Shown piece by piece: positions 1 through 8,852 of a DNA stretch of 64,000 nucleotides. The DNA comes from Actinobacteria bacterium IMCC26207 (lineage in GTDB: Bacteria > Actinomycetota > Acidimicrobiia > Acidimicrobiales > Microtrichaceae), in the NCBI GenBank assembly GCA_001025035.1, contig LCZK01000010.1:310001-374000 (forward strand). Direction: 5' to 3'. The number at the start of each line of letters is the position of its first letter. Within the stretch, counting starts at the first letter, position 1. A model generated the notes under the pieces. The model was not told the origin of the DNA, did no database searches, and worked only from the letters and a program-made list of their open reading frames with translations. The position numbers and the translations under genes were made by a program.

Positions 1-893
1 AGGAACGAGGTTGCAACGGGGTCGATCGCAGCGTTTAGCCCAGTGGTGATCTCGGGGAATCCGAGTGCTTCGGCAAGCGTGAAGAGAACAGAGTTGACGG
101 CCAAACCAACCAGCCCAACCATTGCATACAGCAAGAAGGTGGGATTGATCTGCCGGCCAACCCTCAGCTCCGCAACGCCCAGCAGGTACGAGCGGATGAC
201 GGATCGGTTGAGCTTGGTCTCGCCGTGTATCCGGTTGGAAAACTCGTAACCAACTTCGTCCACGCGAAGTTGGTGATTGCGACCAATAAATTCCAGCAGA
301 ATTTTAAATCCTCGAGGATTGATCGAAGGGGCAGTCTGCTCGTATGCCTCACGAGACACAACGAAGTACCCGCTCATCGGGTCGCTCACCGAGACTCGCA
401 AGAGAAGCTTCGCAATCATGGTGGCAACCCAGCTCACGAAGCGCCTACTTAATGACCAATCTCCGTACCCGCCGCCAGCAGTGGACCGCGAACCAACGCA
501 TACGTCGACTCGCTTTGACAGCACATGGCTGAGCATCTCGGGTAGCACGCCGGTGTCATGCTGCAGATCTGCGTCGATGACTACAAGCACCTCGCCACGT
601 GCAGTCGACAACCCGTCGAGCACCGAGGCCGAGAGTCCGGGATCGTGGAACCGACGCATGACTCGCAGGGTCGGGTCCTCGATCGCAAGGGTTTCTCCGA
701 CCTGCCAGGTGCCATCGGGGCTGTTGTCATCAGCAATGATGATCTCGTGCGGGAGTACACCAAGGGCCGCATGTAGACGCTCGATCAGAATCGGCAGATT
801 TTCGGCCTCGTTATACGTAGGCGTAACGATCGACACCAGAGGCTGCGGCTCGGAGGCGACGGGGGGTGCTGAAGGCTCGGGCGGTGCAGACAT
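1..893 (-). CDS. Polyprenol-phosphate glycosyltransferase with GtrA-like domain (C-terminus cut by window edge)
   Basis: DPM1-type family 2 glycosyltransferase, expected to move a hexose from a nucleotide sugar onto polyprenyl phosphate at the cytoplasmic membrane. From the ATG at 893 the first GT-A strand is VSIVTPTYNEAENLP (from residue 20), D55-D56 lie in an ADDNSPDG turn, and D107-A-D109 is the metal-binding DxD motif. Beyond about residue 235 the chain becomes hydrophobic (INPTFLLYAMVGLVG onward), as in GtrA membrane domains often fused to these enzymes. At least 297 codons are open and no stop occurs before the left edge, so the end is missing. It is head to head with the SRAP gene, 81 bases away. 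Substrate is unknown; mannose is the usual one in actinobacteria. Confidence 0.9.
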   Translation of the reverse strand, partial: MSAPPEPSAPPVASEPQPLVSIVTPTYNEAENLPILIERLHAALGVLPHEIIIADDNSPDGTWQVGETLAIEDPTLRVMRRFHDPGLSASVLDGLSTARGEVLVVIDADLQHDTGVLPEMLSHVLSKRVDVCVGSRSTAGGGYGDWSLSRRFVSWVATMIAKLLLRVSVSDPMSGYFVVSREAYEQTAPSINPRGFKILLEFIGRNHQLRVDEVGYEFSNRIHGETKLNRSVIRSYLLGVAELRVGRQINPTFLLYAMVGLVGLAVNSVLFTLAEALGFPEITTGLNAAIDPVATSF

Positions 894-974
894 GGCCACG
901 AGGATCCTACCGGCGCGGCTTGGTGGACTCAGGCTTGCTCATCATTTCTCTACTTGGCCGCCTAGATTGAGCGC

Positions 975-1670
975 ATGTGCGGTCGGTTTGTTTCTACCTC
1001 CACTTCGTTGAGTCTTGCGGACTTCTTCTCCCTAGATGCAGTTGAGGAGCAGCTGCTCGAGGCCGGACCCCGCTACAACGTTGCTCCCACTGCACTAGTC
1101 CGCGTGGTACTCGAACGGGGGGAGTCTCGGGTGCTGACAGCTTGTCGTTGGGGGCTGGTGCCCTCTTGGGCACAGGATGAGTCCATTGGGGTGCGGATGA
1201 TTAATGCCCGAAGCGAGACTGTGGCTACGAAGCCCTCGTTTCGCTCGGCGTTTGCTAAGCGCCGATGCATTATTCCGGTGGACGGGTTTTACGAGTGGGT
1301 GAACCTGAAAGAGTCCAAGACGAAACAGCCCTACTTCATTTACTCCTCGGCAGAAGAACCTCTCGCCTTCGCTGGACTGTGGGAGGAGTGGCGAGGCGAT
1401 CATGTTGAAGGGGCAGAGGATTCAGTACTGCGGACCTGCACGATTATCACCACGCAGGCAAACCAGAAAATCTCTGCGCTCCACGACCGAATGCCGGTCA
1501 TTCTGCCCAGGGAAAGCTGGGAACACTGGTTGTCCCCGCAGGAACAACAGCGCGAATCGCTAGAGGGACTTCTGGTACCAGCAGATGAGGATGTGCTCGA
1601 GTACTTCGCCGTTTCAACAGAGGTGAATAACGCCCGCAATCAAGGCGAGCAACTCATCAAGGCCTTGTAG
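975..1670 (+). CDS. SRAP-domain (YedK/HMCES-like) abasic-site DNA-protein crosslink protein
   Basis: 231-residue SOS response-associated peptidase family protein. In this family Cys2, exposed after removal of Met1, forms a thiazolidine crosslink with abasic sites in single-stranded DNA and protects them. The sequence starts MCGRF, has the conserved RYNVAPT segment at 33-39, N77 in the INARSE motif, E107 in DGFYEW and H170 in ALHDRMP, so the expected catalytic set C2/N77/E107/H170 is complete. The length is typical. The start must be the ATG at 975 because Cys2 has to follow it. It stands alone between a minus-strand glycosyltransferase and a minus-strand HIT gene, and no LexA-like site was recognised upstream. 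Confidence 0.95.
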   Translation: MCGRFVSTSTSLSLADFFSLDAVEEQLLEAGPRYNVAPTALVRVVLERGESRVLTACRWGLVPSWAQDESIGVRMINARSETVATKPSFRSAFAKRRCIIPVDGFYEWVNLKESKTKQPYFIYSSAEEPLAFAGLWEEWRGDHVEGAEDSVLRTCTIITTQANQKISALHDRMPVILPRESWEHWLSPQEQQRESLEGLLVPADEDVLEYFAVSTEVNNARNQGEQLIKAL

Positions 1671-1720
1671 GGCCGTGGCCCAGCAAGACCTGGGAACCCC
1701 GGCCAGTCACCCAGACCAGG

Positions 1721-1765
1721 ACTACTCAGAGCAGGGCTATTCAGAGCAGTGCTACTCAGAGACTT
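1721..1765. repeat. 15-bp tandem repeat, three copies, spanning the stop codon of the HIT gene
   Basis: Three imperfect 15-base units lie at 1721-1735, 1736-1750 and 1751-1765, sharing the core TCAGAG. On the minus strand the HIT gene ends Ser-Glu-stop inside the first unit it meets. The following two units repeat Ser-Glu-TAG in the same frame, giving three in-frame stops in a row. Confidence 0.9.
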
Positions 1766-2198
1766 CGGGGTGACCAAGTTCTCGTAGTGCCGAGCGGAGT
1801 CGCTCGGCAGCCTGGTCAAGGTCCTCGGCACTTGCGGCAGAGTCAGCGTTGGCAAAATTCAGGTCCGACTCATGGTCAATCGGCACCAAGTGAACGTGGC
1901 AATGCGGAACTTCAAGTCCGGCGATGATTGATCCAATTCGCACGCATGGAAACGAAGCTTTGAGCGCAGTCCCCACAGCAAGTTGAACCCGAGCCAACTC
2001 TTGCCAAGTGTCTGCATCAAGATCAGTCCACTGGTCGACCTGTTGCCTCGTCACGACCAACGTGTGGCCGGGGCGAAGAGGAGCAATGGTCATGAAGGCG
2101 ACCACGTCTGGCCCTTTCCAAACAAAGCGACCAGGGAAATCACCGCGAATGATCTTGGTGAAAACGGAATCTTCAGTTTGGGGCGAAGAGCTAGTCAT
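1752..2198 (-). CDS. HIT family nucleotide hydrolase/transferase
   Basis: 148-residue histidine-triad protein; such enzymes hydrolyse nucleoside phosphoramidates or dinucleotide polyphosphates in the cytoplasm. The triad is H99-C-H101-V-H103 (PHCHVHLVP), preceded by the usual FTKIIRGDFPGRFV opening and the RPGHTLVV strand. The reading frame is open further upstream to 2336, but the ATG at 2198 puts the homology at the normal distance from the start, and the extension runs into the neighbouring pgsA promoter, so 2198 is chosen. The gene is divergent from pgsA, and its 3' end lies in a 15-bp tandem repeat. Substrate cannot be told. Confidence 0.93.
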   Translation of the reverse strand: MTSSSPQTEDSVFTKIIRGDFPGRFVWKGPDVVAFMTIAPLRPGHTLVVTRQQVDQWTDLDADTWQELARVQLAVGTALKASFPCVRIGSIIAGLEVPHCHVHLVPIDHESDLNFANADSAASAEDLDQAAERLRSALRELGHPEVSE

Positions 2199-2312
2199 GG
2201 ACGCAACACTACGAGGGGCCGAAGACTGGGGTGAATGTTTTTGCCCATCGGAGCCGAATTGCCTCTCCGAACAGCCTGTCTGGGCCATTGCTCTGGCCAT
2301 AGACTGCAAGAG

Positions 2313-2996
2313 ATGACAGACCCGGAGACAAAACATCGAGGACTCGCAGGAGAAGAAATCCCAGAAGGTGAAGACCGCCTCCTCACTGCACCAAATGCAA
2401 TCACCTTGGTCCGGTTGTTGTGCATCCCGATCTTTATCTGGTTGCTCTTTGGCAGAGAAAATTACTTAGCCGCTGCTGTCCTTCTTGCAGCGCTCGGAGC
2501 TACTGATTGGGTTGACGGTTACGTCGCTCGGCGGTTTGGGCAAGTCTCGAACTTTGGGAAGATGTTTGACCCAACGGTTGATCGGCTGTTGATGATCGTT
2601 GGCATTATCGGAATCATGTTGGTGCATTTAGATATTGCGTACTTTCAACTCTTTGCGTGGATTGTCGTCATTCGAGAGGTCGTGCTTTCAGTGTTCGTGG
2701 CGGGGACGGTTCTGCTTGGCGCAAAGCGCATGGACGTGACCTGGGTTGGTAAGTGCGGAACCTTTGCCATGATGACTGCGTTCCCCGCGTTCCTAGCTTC
2801 CGCTGATGCGAGCTTGGCGGGCACTTGGCAGGAAACGGTGCTCTTGGTCATTGCTTGGTGCGCAGCAATCCCCGGACTCGTCTGCAGCATGATCGCCTTT
2901 TTCGGATACTTCCCGAAGGGGATGATCGCCCTCCGTGAGGGCCGGGCCCAACGTGACGGATCTGCCAAGACGGCATCGCCAACTGAGTCCAGATGA
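2313..2996 (+). CDS. pgsA: CDP-alcohol phosphatidyltransferase (PgsA-like)
   Basis: 227-residue integral membrane enzyme that joins a CDP-diacylglycerol-derived phosphatidyl group to an alcohol, most likely glycerol 3-phosphate. The full family signature is present: D65-x2-D68-G69-x2-A72-R73-x8-G82-x3-D86-x3-D90. Several hydrophobic segments flank it, consistent with about six membrane helices. The ATG at 2313 follows a purine-rich GCAAGAG stretch; a longer frame from 2235 has no homology and overlaps the divergent HIT promoter. It is followed 43 bases later by the sugar nucleotidyltransferase. The position near gcvH/garA parallels pgsA2 (Rv1822) of M. tuberculosis. A phosphatidylinositol-phosphate synthase role is an alternative that the sequence alone does not exclude. 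Confidence 0.88.
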   Translation: MTDPETKHRGLAGEEIPEGEDRLLTAPNAITLVRLLCIPIFIWLLFGRENYLAAAVLLAALGATDWVDGYVARRFGQVSNFGKMFDPTVDRLLMIVGIIGIMLVHLDIAYFQLFAWIVVIREVVLSVFVAGTVLLGAKRMDVTWVGKCGTFAMMTAFPAFLASADASLAGTWQETVLLVIAWCAAIPGLVCSMIAFFGYFPKGMIALREGRAQRDGSAKTASPTESR

Positions 2997-3039
2997 AGAT
3001 GACCTCTCACCCGCCAATTCCTCAAAGGATGTACCAATT

Positions 3040-5526
3040 GTGAAGGCCGTGATCATGGCAGGAGGCGAGGGCACCCGCCTGCGTCCTCTGACCTCAAATG
3101 CCCCGAAGCCCATGTTGCCGTTGGTGAACAGACCGATGATGGAGCACATCATCGACCTTCTCAAAGCGCATGGTATTAACGAGATCGTTGTGACGGTTGC
3201 GTTCATGCCAAATGCCATCCGTAACCACTTCGGTGATGGCTCTGAGTTCGGAGTCAAGATGACGTACGCCTCGGAGGAACACCCGCTTGGTACGGCGGGT
3301 TCGGTGCGCAACGCAATGACTGAACTCACCGAAACATTTCTGGTCATCTCTGGAGATGTACTGACCGATATTGACTTGTCTGCGCTTGTTCAATCGCATG
3401 TTGACCGGCAGGCGTTGGCCACGATTGGTTTGGTTCGCGTTGAAGACCCACTCGAATACGGAATCGTTATTTCGAATGAAGACGGCTCGATCGAACGGTT
3501 CTTAGAAAAGCCGACATGGGGTCAAGTATTTTCAGACACCATCAACTCAGGCATCTACGTGCTCGAACCAGAAATCTTCGACTGGATCGCGGCTGACGTT
3601 CCCGTGGACTTCTCCTCCGATGTTTTTCCGGCGTTGCTAGAAGCGGGCAAGCCGGTGTTTGGGTCAGTGGCAGAAGGCTACTGGGAGGACGTTGGAACCC
3701 TGAGTGCCTACTTGCGGGCGCATAAAGACATCTTGGACGCCAAAGTCTCTGTTCGAATTCCGGGATTCGAAGTCTCTACCGGGGTGTTCATTGGAGAAGG
3801 CGTCGAGATCAACCATGGTGTGGTGATTAACGGCCCTGCTGTGATTGGCGACAACTGTTTCTTGGAATCTGGGGCCGAACTCGGCGAGTACTCGGTGCTG
3901 GGCGACGGTGTGCGTATGCGAAGAGACGGTCACATTGAACGAAGCGTGATCCACGAGAATGCCTACATCGGCGAGAGCGTCATGATTCGCGGCACTCTGG
4001 TTGGGCGTGCATCAGACCTGCGTCGTGGTGTGCGCTGCGAGGAAGGAGTGGTGCTCGGCGATGAAGTGTTCGTTGGTGAGAACGCCGTTCTGTCCTCTGA
4101 AATCAAGGTCTATCCCTTTAAGACCGTCGAGGCCGGGGCAGTGGTCAACTCCTCGGTTATCTGGGAATCGCGTGGCGCTAGAAGTCTGTTCGGCAATGGG
4201 GGAGTGACTGGTCTGGCAAACGTCGATATGACCCCCGAGCTAGCAGCCAAAGTCGCACTCGCCTTTGCGACTTCGCTCAAAAAAGATGCCACGGTGGTGG
4301 TATCGAGAGACTCAAGTAGAGCCGCACGCATGTTGAAGCGAGCGATGATTGCCGGACTCAACGCCGGCGGGGTCAACGTCTTAGACCTAGAGACGGCGAG
4401 CGTTCCGCTCACGCGTTTTCATTGCAGGGCAACGTTGGTTTCTGGGGCAATCACCCTGCGACTGAGTGCAGATGACCCTGACTCCGTCATCATCCGGTTC
4501 TTTGATCGTGGCGGCTCGGACATTCTCGAAGAGCAGCAGCGAAAGATAGAACGACTCTTTACGCGTGAGGACTTCCGGCGAGTGCGACCGGCCGACATCG
4601 GCGACATCGACTTGGTACCGCGTTCCCTTGAGCAGTACGCGCTTGCCCTTGAGCAAACCATCGACGTCAAGGCGGTCGCTGCAAGGCGGTTCAAGGTGGT
4701 GATTGATTACTCCTACGGTTCAACCAGCTTTGTTATGCCAAACGTGCTGGCAAAGCTTGGTGCAGAGGTTCTGGTGGTCAATCCTTTCGCATCGACAAAG
4801 GGAACCCTTGGATTCGATCGCGATGAGCATGCCGCTCAAGTTGCGGCATTAGTCAAAGCTTCTGGTGCCGATCTTGGTGCGCTCATTGATCCAAGCGGTG
4901 AACAGTTGTTGCTCGTGGACGACCACGGAACCGTCCTTAGTTTTGATCAACTGCTGTTTGTCTTCTTGGACTTGGTATGCGACAACCTTCTAGGTGACAC
5001 CGTGGCATTGCCCGTAACGGTTAGCAGGGCGGCAGCAGAGATAGTTGAGTCTCGCGGGTACAAAGTCTTGTGGACCAAGACTTCAGCAGCCGCACTGATG
5101 GAAGAGGCTGACTCTCCTGCGGTTGGGTTCGCTGCGAATCTTGAGGGTGGGATTATCCTCCCTGGCTTCTTGCCTGCCTTTGACGCCGCAGCGGGACTGC
5201 TCAAGATGCTTGATCTGCTAGCGGGCAGAGACGTAAAGCTGTCTGAACTCGTTGCGCATGCGCCATCTGTTCATCTCCTGCACGAACAAGTGATCACTCC
5301 GTGGGAACAAAAGGGCACGGTGATGAGGACTCTGGTGGAGCAAACGCATGGCCGAGAGGTGGACCTGATCGATGGCATCAAGGTGCATCACGATTCGGGC
5401 TGGGTGCTCGTTCTGCCAGATCCCGAAGAGCCGATTACACATATCTGGGCTGAAGGCGACACTGCAGGTGATGCGCGGACATTGTCTCAGGAGTACGCCC
5501 GACGTATTCGGCAGATGCTGAAGTAG
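3040..5526 (+). CDS. Mannose-1-phosphate guanylyltransferase-like protein fused to a degenerate phosphomannomutase domain
   Basis: 828-residue three-part protein. Residues 1-240 are a nucleotidyltransferase with the signature [11 protein letters not shown] (8-18) and PKPM (22-25). Residues about 245-370 are a left-handed beta-helix of hexapeptide repeats. From about 375 onward it resembles alpha-D-phosphohexomutases. The mutase part lacks the phosphoserine motif: where TASHNP is expected the chain reads LSADDP (475-480), and the metal loop DGDxDR is DPSGEQ (617-622). It probably makes GDP-mannose or another NDP-sugar, with a non-catalytic mutase module (inference). The GTG at 3040 follows AAAGGAT nine bases upstream and begins directly with KAVIMAGG; a longer frame from 2935 would overlap pgsA and is rejected. 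Confidence 0.88.
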   Translation: MKAVIMAGGEGTRLRPLTSNAPKPMLPLVNRPMMEHIIDLLKAHGINEIVVTVAFMPNAIRNHFGDGSEFGVKMTYASEEHPLGTAGSVRNAMTELTETFLVISGDVLTDIDLSALVQSHVDRQALATIGLVRVEDPLEYGIVISNEDGSIERFLEKPTWGQVFSDTINSGIYVLEPEIFDWIAADVPVDFSSDVFPALLEAGKPVFGSVAEGYWEDVGTLSAYLRAHKDILDAKVSVRIPGFEVSTGVFIGEGVEINHGVVINGPAVIGDNCFLESGAELGEYSVLGDGVRMRRDGHIERSVIHENAYIGESVMIRGTLVGRASDLRRGVRCEEGVVLGDEVFVGENAVLSSEIKVYPFKTVEAGAVVNSSVIWESRGARSLFGNGGVTGLANVDMTPELAAKVALAFATSLKKDATVVVSRDSSRAARMLKRAMIAGLNAGGVNVLDLETASVPLTRFHCRATLVSGAITLRLSADDPDSVIIRFFDRGGSDILEEQQRKIERLFTREDFRRVRPADIGDIDLVPRSLEQYALALEQTIDVKAVAARRFKVVIDYSYGSTSFVMPNVLAKLGAEVLVVNPFASTKGTLGFDRDEHAAQVAALVKASGADLGALIDPSGEQLLLVDDHGTVLSFDQLLFVFLDLVCDNLLGDTVALPVTVSRAAAEIVESRGYKVLWTKTSAAALMEEADSPAVGFAANLEGGIILPGFLPAFDAAAGLLKMLDLLAGRDVKLSELVAHAPSVHLLHEQVITPWEQKGTVMRTLVEQTHGREVDLIDGIKVHHDSGWVLVLPDPEEPITHIWAEGDTAGDARTLSQEYARRIRQMLK

Positions 5527-5585
5527 GTGCAGTGCCCTACCGCTCACCTGATCTGGAGACCCATCGCAGTTGAGGACTCATCTGT

Positions 5586-5993
5586 ATGTCTGTGTCGGGT
5601 AGCTTTGGCACCATGAACGTGCCAGAAGAACTCAGGTATTCATCCGACCACGAGTGGATTCGGATTGAGGACGGAAAAGTGCGGATCGGTATTACCGATT
5701 ACGCACAGGATGCTCTTGGAGACGTTGTGTTCGTCCAAGTGCCAGAGGTAGGAGCCACGGTGGGCGCCGGAGATACCTGCGGCGAGGTTGAGTCCACGAA
5801 ATCCGTCTCCGAGATTTACGCCCCCATCAGCGGCACGGTCGTGGAGACCAACTCAGAGCTTGAACTCTCTCCGGAGCTGATCAATTCGGACCCCTACGAG
5901 GCAGGTTGGATCGCGACGATCGAACCGACAGATCTTGCTGCAGTCCAGGAGCTTCTTGACGCTGCCGCCTACCGGCAGATCACCGAGAGCTGA
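5586..5993 (+). CDS. gcvH: Glycine cleavage system H protein
   Basis: 135-residue lipoyl carrier that shuttles the aminomethyl group between GcvP and GcvT. The lipoylation site is K72 in GEVESTKSVSEIYAP, and the N-terminal YSSDHEW segment is typical. The ATG at 5586 has GAGGA nine bases upstream; a second ATG at 5613 lacks such a site, so the longer form is preferred. It is followed 11 bases later by the garA-like gene, and the two probably share a transcript. The other glycine cleavage genes lie 2.9 kb downstream (gcvT) and on the opposite strand (gcvP). Confidence 0.97.
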   Translation: MSVSGSFGTMNVPEELRYSSDHEWIRIEDGKVRIGITDYAQDALGDVVFVQVPEVGATVGAGDTCGEVESTKSVSEIYAPISGTVVETNSELELSPELINSDPYEAGWIATIEPTDLAAVQELLDAAAYRQITES

Positions 5994-6004
5994 GCGCAGA
6001 ACCT

Positions 6005-6469
6005 ATGGGCGCCGATGGAGTCATCTGCCCTGTTTGCAGCATCTTGAATCAGCCAGGAGCAAACTTTTGCTCAGCATGTGGCGGCGAGTTACCCGAGGTG
6101 ACCGAGCTTGCTACTGGCAGTTATCCCATTGTGGGTGTTGATGTTGCCGGTGCGGGCGAGGTTGGGCAACTCATCATTACCCGCGGTTCCACTGCTGGCG
6201 CTCGGTTTGCTCTCACAGCCGATGTAGTCACAATTGGTCGTGATCCCAAGAGCATCGTGTTCCTTGATGACATCACCGTGTCCAGAAATCACGCAGAGGT
6301 GCGTAGAGACCCCGATGGGCAGTTTCAATTGATCGACTCTGGTTCGCTCAATGGCACCTACCTTGATGGCGAGCGGGTTACACAGGCGCTGCTGCGTGAG
6401 GGTGCGCAGGTTCAAGTTGGGAAGTTTAGGTTTGTGTTTGTTATCGGGATTCTCGGAGGTCCGGCATGA
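6005..6469 (+). CDS. garA: GarA-like FHA-domain protein with N-terminal zinc ribbon
   Basis: 154-residue protein. Cys8, Cys11, Cys22 and Cys25 form a CxxC-x10-CxxC zinc ribbon, followed by an FHA domain (about 54-146) with GR at 79, S93-R94-N95-H96 and S114-x-N116-G117, the phosphothreonine-binding residues. The FHA part closely resembles mycobacterial GarA, which inhibits 2-oxoglutarate dehydrogenase and NAD-glutamate dehydrogenase and activates glutamate synthase according to PknB/PknG phosphorylation. The linker PEVTELATGSY (30-40) resembles GarA's phosphorylation segment, with T37 at the PknB-site position and Ala36 at the PknG-site position (alignment from memory). It lies between gcvH and an ftsR-like gene as in mycobacteria and overlaps the latter by 4 bases. 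Confidence 0.9.
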   Translation: MGADGVICPVCSILNQPGANFCSACGGELPEVTELATGSYPIVGVDVAGAGEVGQLIITRGSTAGARFALTADVVTIGRDPKSIVFLDDITVSRNHAEVRRDPDGQFQLIDSGSLNGTYLDGERVTQALLREGAQVQVGKFRFVFVIGILGGPA

Positions 6470-7620
6470 GTGATACTGCAACGGCGGGGCATCTTTCCAT
6501 TGGCGAGGTGCTTGCAATGGTGCAACAGGATTTCCCTGATGTGACGATTTCCAAGATTCGCTTTCTTGAAAGCCAAGGTCTGATTGCGCCTGAACGGACA
6601 GGCTCTGGTTATCGCAAGTTCTATGAGGCAGACATTGAGCGGCTGCGCTGGATTCTGCATCAGCAGCGAGACAATTTCTTGCCGCTCAAAGTGATCAAGA
6701 ACATGTTGGAACAAGGTGTCGATCAATACGACCCAATGGGCGATCAGCCGACACTGTGGTCCACTACCACCGACCTTGATCTACTTGACCCATCAACGGT
6801 TCAAGGTGACGAGGACGACGAGGACGAAGACGACCCAAGCCTGAGCGATGAGGCTGCTGCAGGGGCTGAGCGTATGTCTCCGGCCCACCCAGCGGTGGCT
6901 TCAGCTACGCAGCGTTCAGAAGACTCCACGTCTGCTCAGCGCTCCCGTGCGCTTTTGCCCGAAGCCCGAAATGCCCAACGAGACGCAGATCTTGCAACTG
7001 AAACCACTTCCACTTCCGGAGAGCCTGTGACCGAGTCAAACCGTCCTGCGCATACCACCCCCGCAGATGTTGTTGCAGCCCTTCAAGAGGATCCTCGCAT
7101 CAAGGGGCGTTCCCGCAAAGGCTCTGCTGCATCAGATGGCGACGGCTCAAGCAGTGCACAATCCGAGCCCTCCGAGGCTGCTCGATCTGGGCGCGGAAAG
7201 CCTGCGCGAAAGAAGAAGTCTTCTGCTTCGGACACGCTGCTTTCCGCTGAAGAGTTGTGCGAGTTGTGCAGCATTAGCGAGGACCTTCTTGCAGGGCTGG
7301 AGCAATACGGTTTGGTTGTGCCCGGATTCATGGGTGGCCGGCCAACCTATGACGGCGAGGCAGTAGAGGTTGCACATTTTGCAGCTCGCTATGCCGAACT
7401 GGGCGTTGAGCCTAGGCACCTGCGCATGTACAAGGTCTCGGCCGAGCGAGAAGCTGGTTTCGTCGAGCAACTCGTTGTCCCGCTCATGAAGCAGCGCAAC
7501 CCGGCATCGCGGCAACAAGCAGCAGAGCGCTGCGATGAACTCCTCGCCATGGGGGCTGAATTGCATGCTGCTTTGCTGCAGCGGCAGCTGTCGCAGATCA
7601 CCCGCAGCGACCAGGACTGA
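6466..7620 (+). CDS. ftsR: MerR-family regulator, FtsR-like, with long acidic/Ser-rich insert
   Basis: 384-residue regulator. Residues 10-80 are a MerR winged helix (LSIGEVLAMV, ISKIRFLESQGLI, GYRKF). Residues about 100-238 are low-complexity, rich in Asp, Glu, Ser and Ala. Residues about 240-350 form a second conserved module (LSAEELCELCSISEDLL, FAARYAELGVEPRHLRMYK), as in Rv1828/FtsR. FtsR homologues of roughly 250 residues activate ftsZ in corynebacteria; the extra length here is the insert. The start ATG overlaps the garA-like stop (ATGA) and has GGAGG six bases upstream. Gene order supports the assignment. The target genes are not visible in this window. Confidence 0.88.
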   Translation: MSDTATAGHLSIGEVLAMVQQDFPDVTISKIRFLESQGLIAPERTGSGYRKFYEADIERLRWILHQQRDNFLPLKVIKNMLEQGVDQYDPMGDQPTLWSTTTDLDLLDPSTVQGDEDDEDEDDPSLSDEAAAGAERMSPAHPAVASATQRSEDSTSAQRSRALLPEARNAQRDADLATETTSTSGEPVTESNRPAHTTPADVVAALQEDPRIKGRSRKGSAASDGDGSSSAQSEPSEAARSGRGKPARKKKSSASDTLLSAEELCELCSISEDLLAGLEQYGLVVPGFMGGRPTYDGEAVEVAHFAARYAELGVEPRHLRMYKVSAEREAGFVEQLVVPLMKQRNPASRQQAAERCDELLAMGAELHAALLQRQLSQITRSDQD

Positions 7621-7684
7621 GAGCTAGACAGCCGGGCTAGGTGGGGCAGTCAGCGGGCAGCGTAACTACCACTAAGCTAACTAT

Positions 7685-8185
7685 GTGATCGAGCTTGAGT
7701 TGGTCGCTGTGCGCGTAGAACTTCCGAGTAACACCCCAGTGATGGTGCTGCGCGAACTTCAAGGCCGTCGCCGGCAATTGTCGATCTTTATCGGTGGGCC
7801 AGAGGCTACGGCTATTGCTTTTGCAATGGAAGGAGTCGAGACTCCTCGCCCCCTTACTCACGACCTGTTCTGCGATGTTCTTGATGGCCTGAGCGCTCAA
7901 CTCGAACGAGTCGTGATCACCGAGTTGCGTGAGACAACGTATTACGCCGACCTAGAAGTCAGTTCTGCTTCTGGGCTGCAACATATTTCTGCTCGCCCCT
8001 CCGATGCCGTAGCGCTCGCCGTTCGAGCAGGATGCCCGATTTTCTCTTCCGAAGAAGTCCTTGATACGGCTGGATTTATTGAAGATACGGGGTCAGATGA
8101 TGACTCCGATGACCTTCCTGAAGCAGTGGTAGAAGAGTTCAAACAGTTCATTGAGCAAGTTTCACCCGAGGACTTTGGTTCCTAA
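7685..8185 (+). CDS. Bifunctional nuclease family protein (BFN, DUF151)
   Basis: 166-residue BFN-domain protein, orthologous by position to Rv1829. The domain (residues 1-140) carries the characteristic LPIFIGGPEATAI-like core (read here LSIFIGGPEATAIAFAMEG), THDLFCDVLDGL, and SARPSDAVALAVR with the conserved Arg-Pro-Ser-Asp. An acidic tail follows. Plant and bacterial members have reported DNase/RNase activity, but the physiological role is unclear. The start is a GTG at 7685 with no obvious Shine-Dalgarno sequence, so a leaderless message is possible. It lies between the two merR genes as in other actinobacteria. Confidence 0.9.
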   Translation: MIELELVAVRVELPSNTPVMVLRELQGRRRQLSIFIGGPEATAIAFAMEGVETPRPLTHDLFCDVLDGLSAQLERVVITELRETTYYADLEVSSASGLQHISARPSDAVALAVRAGCPIFSSEEVLDTAGFIEDTGSDDDSDDLPEAVVEEFKQFIEQVSPEDFGS

Positions 8186-8313
8186 TCGCGACCGCACTCC
8201 CTGCTGCGACTAGGCAAATCGGAACATCCACCGCATACTTACTACCTCGGAGTAATTTCTCGGATGCAACTTGCGGCCGGAATTCACTGGCACAAAGACG
8301 TGGAGCGCGATCA

Positions 8314-8841
8314 ATGGACGAAATTTTGAGCGAATCCCTAGAACTGCCGACACCAGAGCAGGGCTTTAGTGGTCGCAAGACAGCCGAGATTGTCGGGATC
8401 ACCTACCGTCAGTTGGACTACTGGGCTCGAACCGATCTGTTGGTGCCATCGCTAGCAGAAGCTCGCGGTAGCGGGTCTCGTCGTCTGTACTCCTATCGCG
8501 ATCTGCTGGAACTCAAGATCATCAAGACGCTGCTCGATGCAGGACTGAAGCTGGAGTCTGTGCGGCAGGCCTTCGATTACATGCGTGAACACCTGATCGA
8601 GGACATCACCTCGGCGAACTTGGTCATTAGCGGGCGAACCTCGGTTCTGGTTCGCTCTGGCGAGGAACTCATCGACGTGTTGCAGAAAGGGCAGGGAGTG
8701 CTCAACGTACTTCCGCTCGCGGGCGTCAAAGAAGAGGTGGATGCTCGCATCGTCGAGTTCCGCCCGGCAGGAACTCCCGCAACCGAGATCTCTGCGGTTG
8801 CAACAGAAGCGCCGGCCGTTTCTGTGGCTGCTGGTCTCTGA
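8314..8841 (+). CDS. MerR-family transcriptional regulator (Rv1830/McdR-like)
   Basis: 175-residue MerR-type regulator with helix-turn-helix GRKTAEIVGITYRQLDYWAR (about 20-39), wing GSRRLYSYRDL, and a dimerisation helix DAGLKLESVRQAFDYM. The C-terminal region (SGRTSVLVRSGEELIDVLQ, about 107-125) matches the Rv1830 family, whose mycobacterial member influences cell division and antibiotic recovery. The ATG at 8314 has GGAG eight bases upstream. A 128-base gap separates it from the nuclease gene, so it may have its own promoter; the arms TTACT and AGTAA around ACCTCGG in that gap are a weak inverted repeat. It is followed 11 bases later by gcvT. Confidence 0.92.
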   Translation: MDEILSESLELPTPEQGFSGRKTAEIVGITYRQLDYWARTDLLVPSLAEARGSGSRRLYSYRDLLELKIIKTLLDAGLKLESVRQAFDYMREHLIEDITSANLVISGRTSVLVRSGEELIDVLQKGQGVLNVLPLAGVKEEVDARIVEFRPAGTPATEISAVATEAPAVSVAAGL

Positions 8842-8852
8842 GGCCGTAATTG

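Noticed and set aside
277..1011. Long plus-strand frame of 244 codons at the left end
   Set aside because: It is the complement of the DPM1-like gene, whose motifs on the minus strand are unmistakable.
2008..2316. Plus-strand frame opposite the HIT gene
   Set aside because: Antisense to a gene with a clear histidine triad; composition is that of a shadow frame.
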